64,000 bases of DNA from an uncultured Lachnospiraceae bacterium (GTDB lineage: Bacteria; Bacillota; Clostridia; Lachnospirales; Lachnospiraceae): assembly GCA_902796595.1 (NCBI GenBank), contig CADBPM010000014.1:62001-126000 (forward strand). The letters run 5' to 3'. Positions 15,567 to 23,721 of this stretch are shown here, piece after piece; the stretch's first letter is position 1; each line of letters begins with the position of its first letter. A program made the translations under genes and the position numbers. The notes beneath the pieces were generated by a model, which was not told the DNA's origin, did not search any database, and saw only the letters and a program-made list of their open reading frames with translations.

Positions 15567-16268
15567 TTGAAGAAATTTAAAGCTTTTTTAATACCATTGA
15601 TTCTTTTTCTTGGCATTGTTACTGTGTCGTTGGCAGCAGTAACAGCGAAAGCTTCCGATGACTATGAAGAAGGAAGCAACGAAACAAATGAACTGCCTGA
15701 ATCAGCGGCTCTTTTACTTGCCACTTATGACCTTGATAGGTCTGTTAATGCCGACATTGCAAAAAAACATGAAGAAGCCGAAGAAAAGGCAAAAAAAGAG
15801 GCAGACAGGAAACGTGCGATAGAGGAAAAGAAGCAGTGGGAGGCGAGTCATGTCAGAGCACCGGGATATGATACGGTGATAACGATGACTGAGTATGAGT
15901 ATCTGTGCAGGCTTGTGCAGGCTGAATCGGGCAATATGGATGAGATGAGCCGCAGGTATGTGGCAAGTTCTATTATGAATAGACTTATCGATGCCAATTT
16001 TCCAAATGACCTTGTTTCAATAGTTACACAAAACAATGGCAGGACATGGCAGTATTCGCCGGTTGCGCCCGGTGGCACTTACTGGACTTGTTCTGTAAGT
16101 GATGCTACAAGGAGCTCTGTGGAGCATGTATTACAGAACGGTGATATTGCAAACGGAGCAACTTATTTTGTTGCCAAGGCTGCTACGACCGGAGCCAAGG
16201 CGGCATGGTTTGACAATAATCTTACACATATCTTTTATCATGCAGGTCATGACTATTATAAGGAATGA
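15567..16268 (+). CDS. Secreted SleB-type cell wall hydrolase (Hydrolase_2 family)
   Basis: A 233-residue exported protein: signal peptide (K-K-F-K-A-F-L-I-P-L-I-L-F-L) cleaved near A-K-A, a charged coiled region (~55-90, E/K/A-rich), then a C-terminal Hydrolase_2 domain (~110-233). The domain shows L-C-R-L-V-Q-A-E-S-G-N with the catalytic Glu, S-S-I-M-N-R-L, and a closing F-Y-H-A-G-H-D-Y-Y. Such lytic transglycosylase-like enzymes degrade spore cortex or vegetative peptidoglycan; vegetative wall turnover is likelier without sporulation neighbours. The TTG at 15567 is chosen since AAGGAG sits 8 bp upstream; the in-frame GTG at 15558 overlaps that Shine-Dalgarno. Confidence 0.85.
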   Translation: MKKFKAFLIPLILFLGIVTVSLAAVTAKASDDYEEGSNETNELPESAALLLATYDLDRSVNADIAKKHEEAEEKAKKEADRKRAIEEKKQWEASHVRAPGYDTVITMTEYEYLCRLVQAESGNMDEMSRRYVASSIMNRLIDANFPNDLVSIVTQNNGRTWQYSPVAPGGTYWTCSVSDATRSSVEHVLQNGDIANGATYFVAKAATTGAKAAWFDNNLTHIFYHAGHDYYKE

Positions 16269-16280
16269 TGGCATGTATGA

Positions 16281-16381
16281 TATCGTAAACGAAATAAATA
16301 ATTTCGTTTACGATAAACGTCGCCGAGAATTATTGCCAGATAGAGCAAGCTCTATCCGCATTATTATCTTCGCTTACTATA
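16281..16381 (-). repeat. MITE-like intergenic repeat, copy 2 (inverted)
   Basis: Near-identical reverse complement of 7345-7446. The 14 bp palindrome (16282-16295/16301-16314) has loop AAATA, the exact complement of the loop in copy 1. The TAGAGC-AA-GCTCTA stem and the TACTATA end are also kept. The element starts 13 bp after the SleB-type stop. Confidence 0.75.
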
Positions 16382-16439
16382 AGTTTTGACAGAATTTTTG
16401 ATATCTCTGTCATAAATTTCATTAAGGACTATAGTTTTT

Positions 16440-16790
16440 AAGTTCAGCAAGCTTGAAAAAGTATCAGAAAAACCAGTATCTATGCGGATTGTACGCCTGT
16501 AAGTACAAAAGGTTACAATTTGTTCACAAATCGGTCATTCAGTGTACACAATTCACATTTATACTGTAACTATCAAATGAAGGAAACGAATGATTCCTTA
16601 ACAACATTTGATAAATGTCCCGGAGGTACAAAGGGACAAGGATAGATAATTCCTCATTTTTGATATACTTTTTTTCATTTGCTGACTGTCCGGTTCCCTG
16701 CCGGGCAGTAAACTCCTCTCTTTAAAGGTCATACTGATACGTATGACTATATACAACAAAAAAGACGCCGCGAGGCGTCTTTTTGTTGTA
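16440..16790 (+). ncRNA. Candidate structured non-coding RNA ending at a terminator
   Basis: The ~370 bp up to the terminator lack a convincing ORF but hold a series of local stems: TTGTAC/GTACAA (~16487-16506), CAGTGTA/TATACTG (16540-16566), ATCAAATG/CATTTGAT enclosing AAGGAA/TTCCTT (~16573-16613), GTCCC/GGGAC, and GTCATAC/GTATGAC (~16727-16746). The strong terminator at 16753-16790 has no gene in front of it for ~480 bp, which argues for a transcript here. No T-box, SAM, c-di-GMP, 6S, SRP or tmRNA signature was recognised. No good promoter was found. Confidence 0.35.
16753..16790. terminator. Strong bidirectional terminator
   Basis: ACAACAAAAA plus AGACGCC pairs with GGCGTCT plus TTTTGTTGT over a GCGA loop (16753-16789). 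It is perfectly placed to end an upstream RNA and isolates thrC. Confidence 0.9.
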
Positions 16791-16902
16791 TAAGAAATTT
16801 TTCTGGAATTTATCAAAACGTTCCTTTATGACGCAGGTCTTTGTCCTTTTCTTTTGCAGTATAATAATACTTTCGGTTATACCTTATATTCATATTTTAA
16901 AT

Positions 16903-16931
16903 TTGTATTCTATGGGAGTGTAGGCTATAAT
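16903..16931 (+). promoter_or_regulatory. Sigma-A promoter for thrC
   Basis: TTGTAT (16903-16908), 17 bp, TATAAT (16926-16931), giving a ~95 nt leader. The first leader bases (16935-16961) resemble the nadB leader. Confidence 0.6.
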
Positions 16932-17030
16932 GTTATGATACAAGGGTTATAAAGTCCAAATCGTGTGCGTATACAATGATTTGAGAGTTTATGATGTAAA
17001 CACAGTTTTTATGTGATAAAGGAGATCATC

Positions 17031-18542
17031 ATGGCAGATCAGGTATTATATTCTTCAACAAGAGGGGGATCGGATAAGATCACAGCTTCAAAGGCAATTC
17101 TTTCAGGACTTGCACCGGATGGAGGCCTTTTTGTTCCGGACCATTTTCCAAAGCTTGATAAGACGATTGAAGAACTTTGTGACATGGACTACAAAGAGAT
17201 AGCATATAATGTCATGAAACTTTTTCTTACAGATTATACAGAAGCAGAACTTAGAGACTGTATTGCAAAGGCATATGGTTCGAATTTTGACGATGAATCA
17301 ATAGTCCCGCTTACAAGTGCAGGCCCGCTTACCTTCCTTGAACTCTATCATGGACCAACTATTGCTTTTAAGGATATGGCACTTCAGATACTTCCGCATC
17401 TTCTTACAACTGCGGCAAAGAAAAATGGTGTGGAGGATAAGATCGTAATTCTTACTGCAACAAGCGGTGACACAGGCAAGGCTGCACTTGCAGGATTTGC
17501 AGACGTTCCCGGAACGGGAATAATAGTATTTTATCCGAAGGGCGGAGTTTCTTATTTTCAGGAACGTCAGATGGTCACACAGAAGGGCGACAATACAGAA
17601 GTCGTTTCGATAGACGGCAATTTTGATGATGCCCAGACCGGCGTAAAGAAACTTTTTGGAGATGAGGAGCTTAAAAAGGCGCTTGCGGCAAAGAAGATCC
17701 GCTTCTCCTCTGCAAATTCAATAAATATCGGTCGTCTTGTGCCTCAGATAGTTTACTATGTCTGGGGATATACAAGGATGGTGAAGGAAGAGGGCATAAA
17801 GTCGGGAGAAACTCTTGATGTATGCGTGCCTACAGGCAATTTTGGAAATATACTTGCGGCATTTTACGCAAAGCAGATTGGTCTTCCTGTAGGAAAGCTT
17901 ATATGTGCATCCAATACCAATAAGGTACTTTACGATTTTTTTGAAACCGGATCTTATGATAAGAACAGAGAATTTACCCTTACGATAAGTCCAAGCATGG
18001 ATATTCTTGTATCAAGCAATCTTGAAAGGCTTATTTACCTTATTGCAGGGAATGATGCCAACAAGTGCGCTGAGCTTATGAAGAAATTAAGAGAGTCCGG
18101 CAGGTATACCATTTCAACCGAAATGAAGGAAAAGCTCGCCGATTTCAGAGGTGGCTTTGCAACAGAAGAGGATACCCTTAAGGCAATACACGACACCTAT
18201 AATAAATATGGTTATCTTATAGATACGCATACGGCTGTTGCGGCAAGTGTTGCAGGTAAGTATGCAGGTGAAAATGAAGGAAGACCTGTTTTAGTTGCCA
18301 GTACAGCAAGTCCGTATAAGTTTGCAGCAAGCGTTGTAAAGGGGGTAAGCGGAGAAGCTCCTAAGACAGGGGCAGAGGATACCCCTGAGTATGAATGGAG
18401 CCTTGTGAAGAAGATAGAGGAACTTTTCGGACGCGAGATACCAAATGCTGTTCTTGATGTGAAAGACGCACCTGTAAGACATGATATGCATTGCAGTGCG
18501 GCAGATATGAAGAAAACAGTTGAAAAGATCCTCGGTCTGTGA
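17031..18542 (+). CDS. thrC: Threonine synthase
   Basis: A 503-residue PLP enzyme converting O-phosphohomoserine to threonine. N-terminal Y-S-S-T-R-G-G and A-P-D-G-G-L-F-V-P are typical of the ~500-residue class. PLP Lys114 lies in H-G-P-T-I-A-F-K-D-M-A. The phosphate-binding motif is T-A-T-S-G-D-T-G-K-A-A near 145, and V-P-T-G-N-F-G-N follows near 262. Start ATG 17031 is chosen because AAAGGAGAT lies just upstream; the frame is open 18 bp further. No other threonine genes are adjacent, and no T-box was seen in the leader. Confidence 0.96.
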   Translation: MADQVLYSSTRGGSDKITASKAILSGLAPDGGLFVPDHFPKLDKTIEELCDMDYKEIAYNVMKLFLTDYTEAELRDCIAKAYGSNFDDESIVPLTSAGPLTFLELYHGPTIAFKDMALQILPHLLTTAAKKNGVEDKIVILTATSGDTGKAALAGFADVPGTGIIVFYPKGGVSYFQERQMVTQKGDNTEVVSIDGNFDDAQTGVKKLFGDEELKKALAAKKIRFSSANSINIGRLVPQIVYYVWGYTRMVKEEGIKSGETLDVCVPTGNFGNILAAFYAKQIGLPVGKLICASNTNKVLYDFFETGSYDKNREFTLTISPSMDILVSSNLERLIYLIAGNDANKCAELMKKLRESGRYTISTEMKEKLADFRGGFATEEDTLKAIHDTYNKYGYLIDTHTAVAASVAGKYAGENEGRPVLVASTASPYKFAASVVKGVSGEAPKTGAEDTPEYEWSLVKKIEELFGREIPNAVLDVKDAPVRHDMHCSAADMKKTVEKILGL

Positions 18543-18566
18543 TGTTTCTACACAGGCTGAAATATA

Positions 18567-19364
18567 TCAGCGCAGGAAAACTGTGACATCGTTGATAGCG
18601 GTGCTCTGGTAAATTTCCCTGTAGGCTGTTTCACTTATGCCATCTATATAATTTGTTTCAAAATTTCTTTTGCAGCCGGCGGCAATAAGCGTGTCGGCTG
18701 CTTTATTGTATGCAATGGCAGCGGTGATCTCGTCCGGATACCTTCCGACTATGACAGTTCCTTTGATATGAATTTTTACTGTATATACAGGACCTTTTTT
18801 TGTTTCTTCAAAGAATACGCCTCGATAATGATTTATGACCTCGATATTTTCATAGCGGAGGTCGGTATCGTCACCATTTACAAAAATATAGTCTCTGCCG
18901 GCAACGGAGAAGCTGTGTATTCCGTAACGGGACATGATGGAGGTCTGCATTCCGAATTCTGCAACAAAAAGATGACCGCCTCTTGTACTTATCTTGTGGC
19001 TTGAATAATAGAAGAGGTCATCTCTTGAAAACTTTAAGCACCTGTCCGGAGAAAGCCAGTATTCAAAGTAGTCCTTTTTTAAATAGATAGGGTTGTGGCT
19101 GTATATTGCATTGTCGCGAAAATTTATAAGGCATACCCATTTTTCAAAAGGAAGGACAGTGCATATATCGTAGTCACTTATCTCCGGAAGATGACCTGTT
19201 ACGCCAAGCATGATAGCGCCCGGAGGGAGCGCCCTGTCGGGAATAAGACCGCGCCTGCCAAGAGCGAGGGCGGCTTCTTTACGTGCGAGCAAGGCGGAGC
19301 TCTCATCAGGGTAGCTTCCAAGGCTTATGTGCTTTTTCTTATATGTAATATCGCTTTTCATCAT
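18567..19364 (-). CDS. AP2-like DNA-binding protein with degenerate HNH-like core
   Basis: A 265-residue protein not recognised as a known full-length family. Residues ~10-40 (Y-K-K-K-H-I-S-L-G-S-Y with A-A-L-A-L-G) and ~190-250 (Y-T-V-K-I-H-I-K-G then G-R-Y-P-D-E-I-T-A-A-I-A-Y-N-K-A-A) both look like AP2 beta-sheet DNA-binding domains. Between them Y-I-F-V-N-G-D-D-T-D-L-R-Y-E-N-I-E-V-I resembles the N-G-x-x-x-D-N-R-x-x-N-L segment of HNH endonucleases, but the catalytic histidines are not obvious. A GTG 39 bp upstream is in frame, but a likely TSS near 19385 favours ATG 19364 or 19361. Possibly a domesticated homing endonuclease or regulator. Confidence 0.55.
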   Translation of the reverse strand: MMKSDITYKKKHISLGSYPDESSALLARKEAALALGRRGLIPDRALPPGAIMLGVTGHLPEISDYDICTVLPFEKWVCLINFRDNAIYSHNPIYLKKDYFEYWLSPDRCLKFSRDDLFYYSSHKISTRGGHLFVAEFGMQTSIMSRYGIHSFSVAGRDYIFVNGDDTDLRYENIEVINHYRGVFFEETKKGPVYTVKIHIKGTVIVGRYPDEITAAIAYNKAADTLIAAGCKRNFETNYIDGISETAYREIYQSTAINDVTVFLR

Positions 19365-19431
19365 TTCAACCTGTGTATGTATTGTGTAGGTTAATTTTAA
19401 CACAAGTGAGGGTGGGGAGACAATAATAGCT

Positions 19432-19477
19432 GTATCGTCTTCGACGATACTTGGTCGTATTGCTAAAGCAACACGAC
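19432..19477. repeat. Double hairpin in the divergent cdaR intergenic region
   Basis: GTATCGTC-TTC-GACGATAC (19432-19450), then GTCGT-A-TTGC with GCAA-C-ACGAC (19454-19477), an A-C mismatch in the second stem. Layout resembles the repeat elements at 31397, 45331 and 53727, which carry a similar A-C mismatch. Confidence 0.5.
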
Positions 19478-19482
19478 AATCT

Positions 19483-19511
19483 TTGACATAGGAACATATT
19501 TTATATATAAT
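19483..19511 (+). promoter_or_regulatory. Consensus sigma-A promoter for the cdaR-ftsEX cluster
   Basis: TTGACA (19483-19488), 17 bp, TATAAT (19506-19511): a full consensus match, 58 bp before the start codon. Confidence 0.92.
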
Positions 19512-19569
19512 AAACTATGTGTAACTGTTTATACATACAAAGTCAGATATATTTATTCAGAGGTGTAGC

Positions 19570-20658
19570 ATGATATCTAATCAGATTCTTCAGAATACAC
19601 TCGATGGGCTTAAAGGAATAACCAGAGTAGATTTCTCTGTTATGGACACCGAGGGGAAAGTAGTCGCATCAACTTTTGAGGATGCGGAAAAATATAGTGA
19701 AAGCGCCGAAGATTTCGCTGAATCTCAGGCGGAAAGTCAGGTCCTTTCAGGTGCTCAGTTCTTTAAAGTGTGTGGAGACGATCAGATTGAATATATACTT
19801 GTTGCCTGCGGGGACAGTGATGATGTGTTTACTATAGGTCGTATCGCAGCCTTTCAGGTTACCGGACTTCTTGCAGCCTACAAGGAACGTTATGACAAGG
19901 ATAACTTTATAAAGAACCTTCTTCTTGATAATCTTCTTCTTGTTGATATTTACAACAGGGCAAAGAAACTGCACATAGAAGCCACGGCAAAGCGAGTAGT
20001 ATTTGTTATCGAGACAAAGTACGAAAAAGATGTGAATGCCCTTGAAATCATGCGTGAGCTCTATTCAGCCAACGTAAATGATTTTATCACAGCAGTTGAT
20101 GAAAAGAATATAATCCTTGTGAAGGAGCTTGGAGAAGAAGAGGGGTATCCTGAAATGGAGAAGGCCGCCCTTACTCTGCTTGACATGCTTAATGCAGAGG
20201 CCATGAGCAGTGTGCATATAGCTTATGGAACGATAGTTTCAGAGATAAAGGATGTGTCAAGGTCATTTAAGGAAGCCCGTATGGCGCTTGATGTAGGCAA
20301 GATATTCTACGAGGGTCAGAATATAGTAGGTTACAATAGCCTTGGTATAGGACGTCTTATCTATCAGCTTCCTATGCCTTTATGCAAGATGTTCATAAAG
20401 GAGATATTCGATGGAAAATCTCCTGACGATTTCGATGAAGAAACCCTTACTACTATCAACAAGTTTTTTGAGAATAGTCTTAATGTCTCGGAAACTTCAA
20501 GGCAGCTCTTTATCCACAGAAACACACTTGTTTACCGTCTTGACAAGCTTGAAAAGGCTACAAATCTTGATCTTAGAAAATTTGATGATGCCATTACATT
20601 TAAGATCGCACTTATGGTCGTTAAATATATGAAATATATGGAGAGTATTGAATTTTAA
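19570..20658 (+). CDS. CdaR/PucR-family transcriptional regulator
   Basis: A 362-residue regulator. The N-terminal ~110 residues resemble a diacid-recognition/PAS-like sensor. The centre (~200-280) has the GGDEF-like CdaR module (A-Y-G-T-I-V-S-E, F-K-E-A-R-M-A-L-D-V-G). The C-terminal PucR HTH (~300-350) shows L-N-V-S-E-T-S-R-Q-L-F-I-H-R-N-T-L-V-Y-R-L-D-K-L-E, a clear signature. It precedes ftsE with a one-base TAATG overlap, so despite its family name it is likely to act on, or at least be expressed with, cell division and wall genes. Ligand unknown. Confidence 0.88.
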   Translation: MISNQILQNTLDGLKGITRVDFSVMDTEGKVVASTFEDAEKYSESAEDFAESQAESQVLSGAQFFKVCGDDQIEYILVACGDSDDVFTIGRIAAFQVTGLLAAYKERYDKDNFIKNLLLDNLLLVDIYNRAKKLHIEATAKRVVFVIETKYEKDVNALEIMRELYSANVNDFITAVDEKNIILVKELGEEEGYPEMEKAALTLLDMLNAEAMSSVHIAYGTIVSEIKDVSRSFKEARMALDVGKIFYEGQNIVGYNSLGIGRLIYQLPMPLCKMFIKEIFDGKSPDDFDEETLTTINKFFENSLNVSETSRQLFIHRNTLVYRLDKLEKATNLDLRKFDDAITFKIALMVVKYMKYMESIEF

Positions 20659-21461
20659 TGGATGAAGCCAGAAAAAGGGCACTGGAGAGAAACAAGATAA
20701 AGTTCTCAAAAGGCCTGAATGGCATCGCAGCGGATGAGATGCCGGTCATAGTATTGCGACATGTAAGCAAAGATTACGAAAGCCGCAGCAATGGCGAGAT
20801 GCATTCCTTAAGAGATGTGTCCCTGTCCATTTCAAAAGGTGAATTTGTATTTGTCATAGGTAATTCGGGCGCTGGCAAGTCTACGCTTTTAAGGCTTTTA
20901 ATGAAGGAGATAGACACAACCTCCGGCGATATATATGTAAACAGCAAGAGGCTTGGGCGACTGCGCCGCAGTCAGGTTGCCAGATACCGCAGAGGGATCG
21001 GCATGGTCTTTCAGGACTTCAGGCTCTTAAAGGACAGGACTGTTTTTGAAAATGTTGCTTTCGCAGAAGAGGTTATCGGTGAAAGCAGGGATGTGATAAA
21101 GACAAAAGTTCCTGAAATGCTTGCACTTGTCGGTCTTACAGGCAAGGAAAAAGCGTATCCGAAGGAGCTTTCCGGCGGCGAGCAGCAGAGAGTGGCGCTT
21201 GCCAGAGCTCTTATAAATAATCCTGTCATACTTCTTGCGGATGAGCCTACAGGAAATCTTGATCCGAGAAATTCTATCGAGATCATGAATCTTTTAGAGC
21301 AGGTAAACCGTAGAGGAACAACAGTTGTAGTGGTCACTCACAATCAGGATATAGTAAATCAGATGCAGAAGAGAGTCATCACTATCGAAAGCGGCAGGAT
21401 AATAAGCGATAAGAAAAAAGGTGGTTACAATGAATATCCGGACACTGGGCAGGAGTATTAA
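20658..21461 (+). CDS. ftsE: Cell division ATP-binding protein FtsE
   Basis: A 267-residue ABC ATPase. Walker A is G-N-S-G-A-G-K-S-T, signature L-S-G-G-E-Q-Q-R, Walker B V-I-L-L-A-D-E-P, followed by T-G-N-L-D-P, typical of FtsE. It has an extra basic N-terminal ~30 residues compared with the usual ~228-residue FtsE. With FtsX it drives activation of a coiled-coil peptidoglycan hydrolase at the membrane. It overlaps both neighbours. Confidence 0.95.
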   Translation: MDEARKRALERNKIKFSKGLNGIAADEMPVIVLRHVSKDYESRSNGEMHSLRDVSLSISKGEFVFVIGNSGAGKSTLLRLLMKEIDTTSGDIYVNSKRLGRLRRSQVARYRRGIGMVFQDFRLLKDRTVFENVAFAEEVIGESRDVIKTKVPEMLALVGLTGKEKAYPKELSGGEQQRVALARALINNPVILLADEPTGNLDPRNSIEIMNLLEQVNRRGTTVVVVTHNQDIVNQMQKRVITIESGRIISDKKKGGYNEYPDTGQEY

Positions 21462-22332
21462 GGAAGGAGTCCGGGGGATAGCAAGAAACAGGATGTTTTC
21501 TCTTGCCAGTATAGGGACAATAACAGCGTGTCTTTTTATCTTCGGACTTTTTTTCTTTGTGATTGTCAATTTTGAAAGTTCAGTGAACAAGGCGGAAAGC
21601 TCAGTCGGTATAACTGTTTTCTTCACTGATGACGCCACAAGCGAGCAAAAGACTGCTATAGGCGATAAGATAAGGGCAAGGAGAGAGGTTTCAGAGGTCG
21701 ATTATATTTCTGCTGCACAGGCATGGGCAAAATATAAGAAGGAGTCGCTGAACCCTGAACTTGCAGAAACTTTTGGTGAGGATAACCCCCTTGACAAAAG
21801 CGACTCATATACAGTTTTTTTAAACGATGTAAGCCGTCAGGAAGGGCTTGTTAATTACATTCTTACACTTGACGGGGTAAGAAAAGTAAACGGTTCGCAG
21901 ACAGAAGCAAGAGGGCTTGCCTCCTTCAATTCTCTTATAGGGCTTGTCGGCGGATCTATCATGGTGATCCTTCTTGCAGTAGCTATTTTCCTTATAAGCA
22001 CGACTATTTCGATGGGAATAAGCGTTCGCAGGGAAGAAATAAATATAATGAAGCTTATAGGTGCGACAGACTTCTTTATAAGGGCACCATTTCTTATCGA
22101 AGGCGTTATCATAGGTCTTGCGGGGGCTCTTATACCGCTTCTACTCTTAAGAGTCCTGTACATAAGGTCTATAGAGGCAATTCAGACAAGATTTGCGGTA
22201 CTGTCTAATATACTTATATTTTTACCTGTTAATGAAGTCTTTAAGGAACTTATTCCATTAAGTCTTGTTATAGGTGTGGGTATAGGTCTTGCAGGAAGCT
22301 ATATTACTGTGCACCGTCAGTTAAGACTTTGA
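21430..22332 (+). CDS. ftsX: Cell division protein FtsX
   Basis: A 300-residue membrane protein: cytosolic N-terminus [10 protein letters not shown], first TM near 25-45, an extracellular loop of about 120 residues, then three TMs near 165-190, 220-245 and 270-290. This four-TM layout is the FtsX fold. Between TM3 and TM4 lies I-M-K-L-I-G-A-T-D-x-F-I-x-x-P-F, diagnostic for the family. ATG 21430 is preferred to GTG 21421 because AAAGGTGG precedes it. It overlaps ftsE by 32 bp. Confidence 0.94.
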   Translation: MNIRTLGRSIKEGVRGIARNRMFSLASIGTITACLFIFGLFFFVIVNFESSVNKAESSVGITVFFTDDATSEQKTAIGDKIRARREVSEVDYISAAQAWAKYKKESLNPELAETFGEDNPLDKSDSYTVFLNDVSRQEGLVNYILTLDGVRKVNGSQTEARGLASFNSLIGLVGGSIMVILLAVAIFLISTTISMGISVRREEINIMKLIGATDFFIRAPFLIEGVIIGLAGALIPLLLLRVLYIRSIEAIQTRFAVLSNILIFLPVNEVFKELIPLSLVIGVGIGLAGSYITVHRQLRL

Positions 22333-22350
22333 TACACAAAGGAAAAAGCT

Positions 22351-23670
22351 ATGCGACTAAGAAAATCAGTTATTCTTTTTTCTGCGATCGCTCTTGTGTC
22401 GGCAGGAGTTTTCGTGCATGCTCTTCCGGTAAAAGACGTATTTGCCGTTACTGGTGCGGATATTCAGAATGCAAAGGACAAGCAGGCAGCCATATTAAAA
22501 AAGAAGTCCGAGGCGGAAGCTGATTTAAGAGAGCTGGACGCGGCAAGAGGCAATATAAAAGAGTATGTGTCGCTTCTTGATGAAAAGCAGAGCAAGATAG
22601 AAGGAAATATTGCTGATCTTACCGGCAAGATAAAAAAGCAGAATAAAAAGATAAAAAGAACGAAAAAGGAACTCAAAGCGGCAAAGCAGACAGAAGCAGA
22701 CCAGTATGAGATAATGAAAAAGCGCATACGATACATGTATGAGAATGGTTCATCTGATTATGTTGAAATACTTTTGGGAGCGAAAAATATCGAAGACCTC
22801 CTTAATAGGACAGAGTATATGTCTGCTGTTTCAAACTATGATGAAAAGCTTCTTGAAAATTACAAGGCAACAAAAGAAGCAGTCGCCGAAAAAAAGAAAG
22901 AACAGGAAATTGAACTTGCAGACCTTGATACAATGAAAGCAGAGCTTCTTGTAGACAAGTCGACAAATGAAAAGCTTCTTGCCAAAAAACAGCAGGAATT
23001 AAAGAAATATGATGCGCTTGTAGCTGATGCTGATGCGAAGGCTTCAAGTCTTGCCGAGGCGGCAAGGGCTCAGGAAAATGAGATAGATTCGCTTATAGCA
23101 AAAGCAGAAGCTGAAGAGGCGGCAAGAAAAGAAGCTGCAGAAAAGAAGGCTGCCGAAGAGGCGGCAAGAAAGGCGGCTGCAGCAAAGGCTGCCGCCGCTA
23201 AAGCCGCAGCAAACAATGATCAGAACAATAATGTGAGCCAAAGCACGCCGCAGACACCGCAGGCAACCAACCTTCTTGCCGGAGGGCTTATATGGCCTAT
23301 GCCATCCAGCCACCTTATCACATCGGGCTTTGGTTACAGAGGGGAGGTTACTGCAAATTCCGGTACATTTCACTCTGGTGTTGATATAGGTGTTGCAGCC
23401 GGAACTCCTATCATTGCTGCGGCAGGCGGAACGGTAGTTCAGGCATCATATCACTGGTCAATGGGCAATTATGTGCTTATAGACCATGGCGGCGGTATTT
23501 ATACAGTCTATATGCATTGCTCAAAACTCCTTGTTTCAACAGGACAGAGCGTAAGCCAGGGGCAGCAGGTTGGGCTTGTAGGCTCTACAGGTGTTGCAAC
23601 AGGACCGCACCTTCACTTTGGTCTTAAGATAAATGGAACTTATGTGAATCCGCTGCAATACGTGAATTAA
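22351..23670 (+). CDS. FtsEX-associated coiled-coil M23 peptidoglycan hydrolase (PcsB/CwlO/EnvC-like)
   Basis: A 439-residue exported protein: signal peptide (residues 1-30, ending V-F-A), a long coiled coil (~35-250), an Ala/Lys/Glu-rich linker (A-A-A-K-A-A repeats ~255-290), a Gln/Asn/Pro spacer and a C-terminal LytM/M23 domain (~315-439). Zinc ligands are visible as H-S-G-V-D-I and H-L-H-F-G. The coiled coil is the part expected to contact the FtsX extracellular loop. Gene order ftsE-ftsX-hydrolase supports control by FtsEX. Confidence 0.92.
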   Translation: MRLRKSVILFSAIALVSAGVFVHALPVKDVFAVTGADIQNAKDKQAAILKKKSEAEADLRELDAARGNIKEYVSLLDEKQSKIEGNIADLTGKIKKQNKKIKRTKKELKAAKQTEADQYEIMKKRIRYMYENGSSDYVEILLGAKNIEDLLNRTEYMSAVSNYDEKLLENYKATKEAVAEKKKEQEIELADLDTMKAELLVDKSTNEKLLAKKQQELKKYDALVADADAKASSLAEAARAQENEIDSLIAKAEAEEAARKEAAEKKAAEEAARKAAAAKAAAAKAAANNDQNNNVSQSTPQTPQATNLLAGGLIWPMPSSHLITSGFGYRGEVTANSGTFHSGVDIGVAAGTPIIAAAGGTVVQASYHWSMGNYVLIDHGGGIYTVYMHCSKLLVSTGQSVSQGQQVGLVGSTGVATGPHLHFGLKINGTYVNPLQYVN

Positions 23671-23721
23671 GATAAATGCCGGAGTTTTTGTCTGCATTAT
23701 GACATTTTTGAGGTTGTTTAA

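Noticed and set aside
16598..16816. 72-residue minus-strand frame in the pre-thrC region
   Set aside because: It reads through the strong terminator at 16753-16790 and across several hairpins, with no Shine-Dalgarno or recognisable motif.
16382..17030. T-box or other known amino acid riboswitch before thrC
   Set aside because: No GGGTGGNACCGCG-type antiterminator or AG-bulge was found. The terminator is isolated from thrC by its own promoter.
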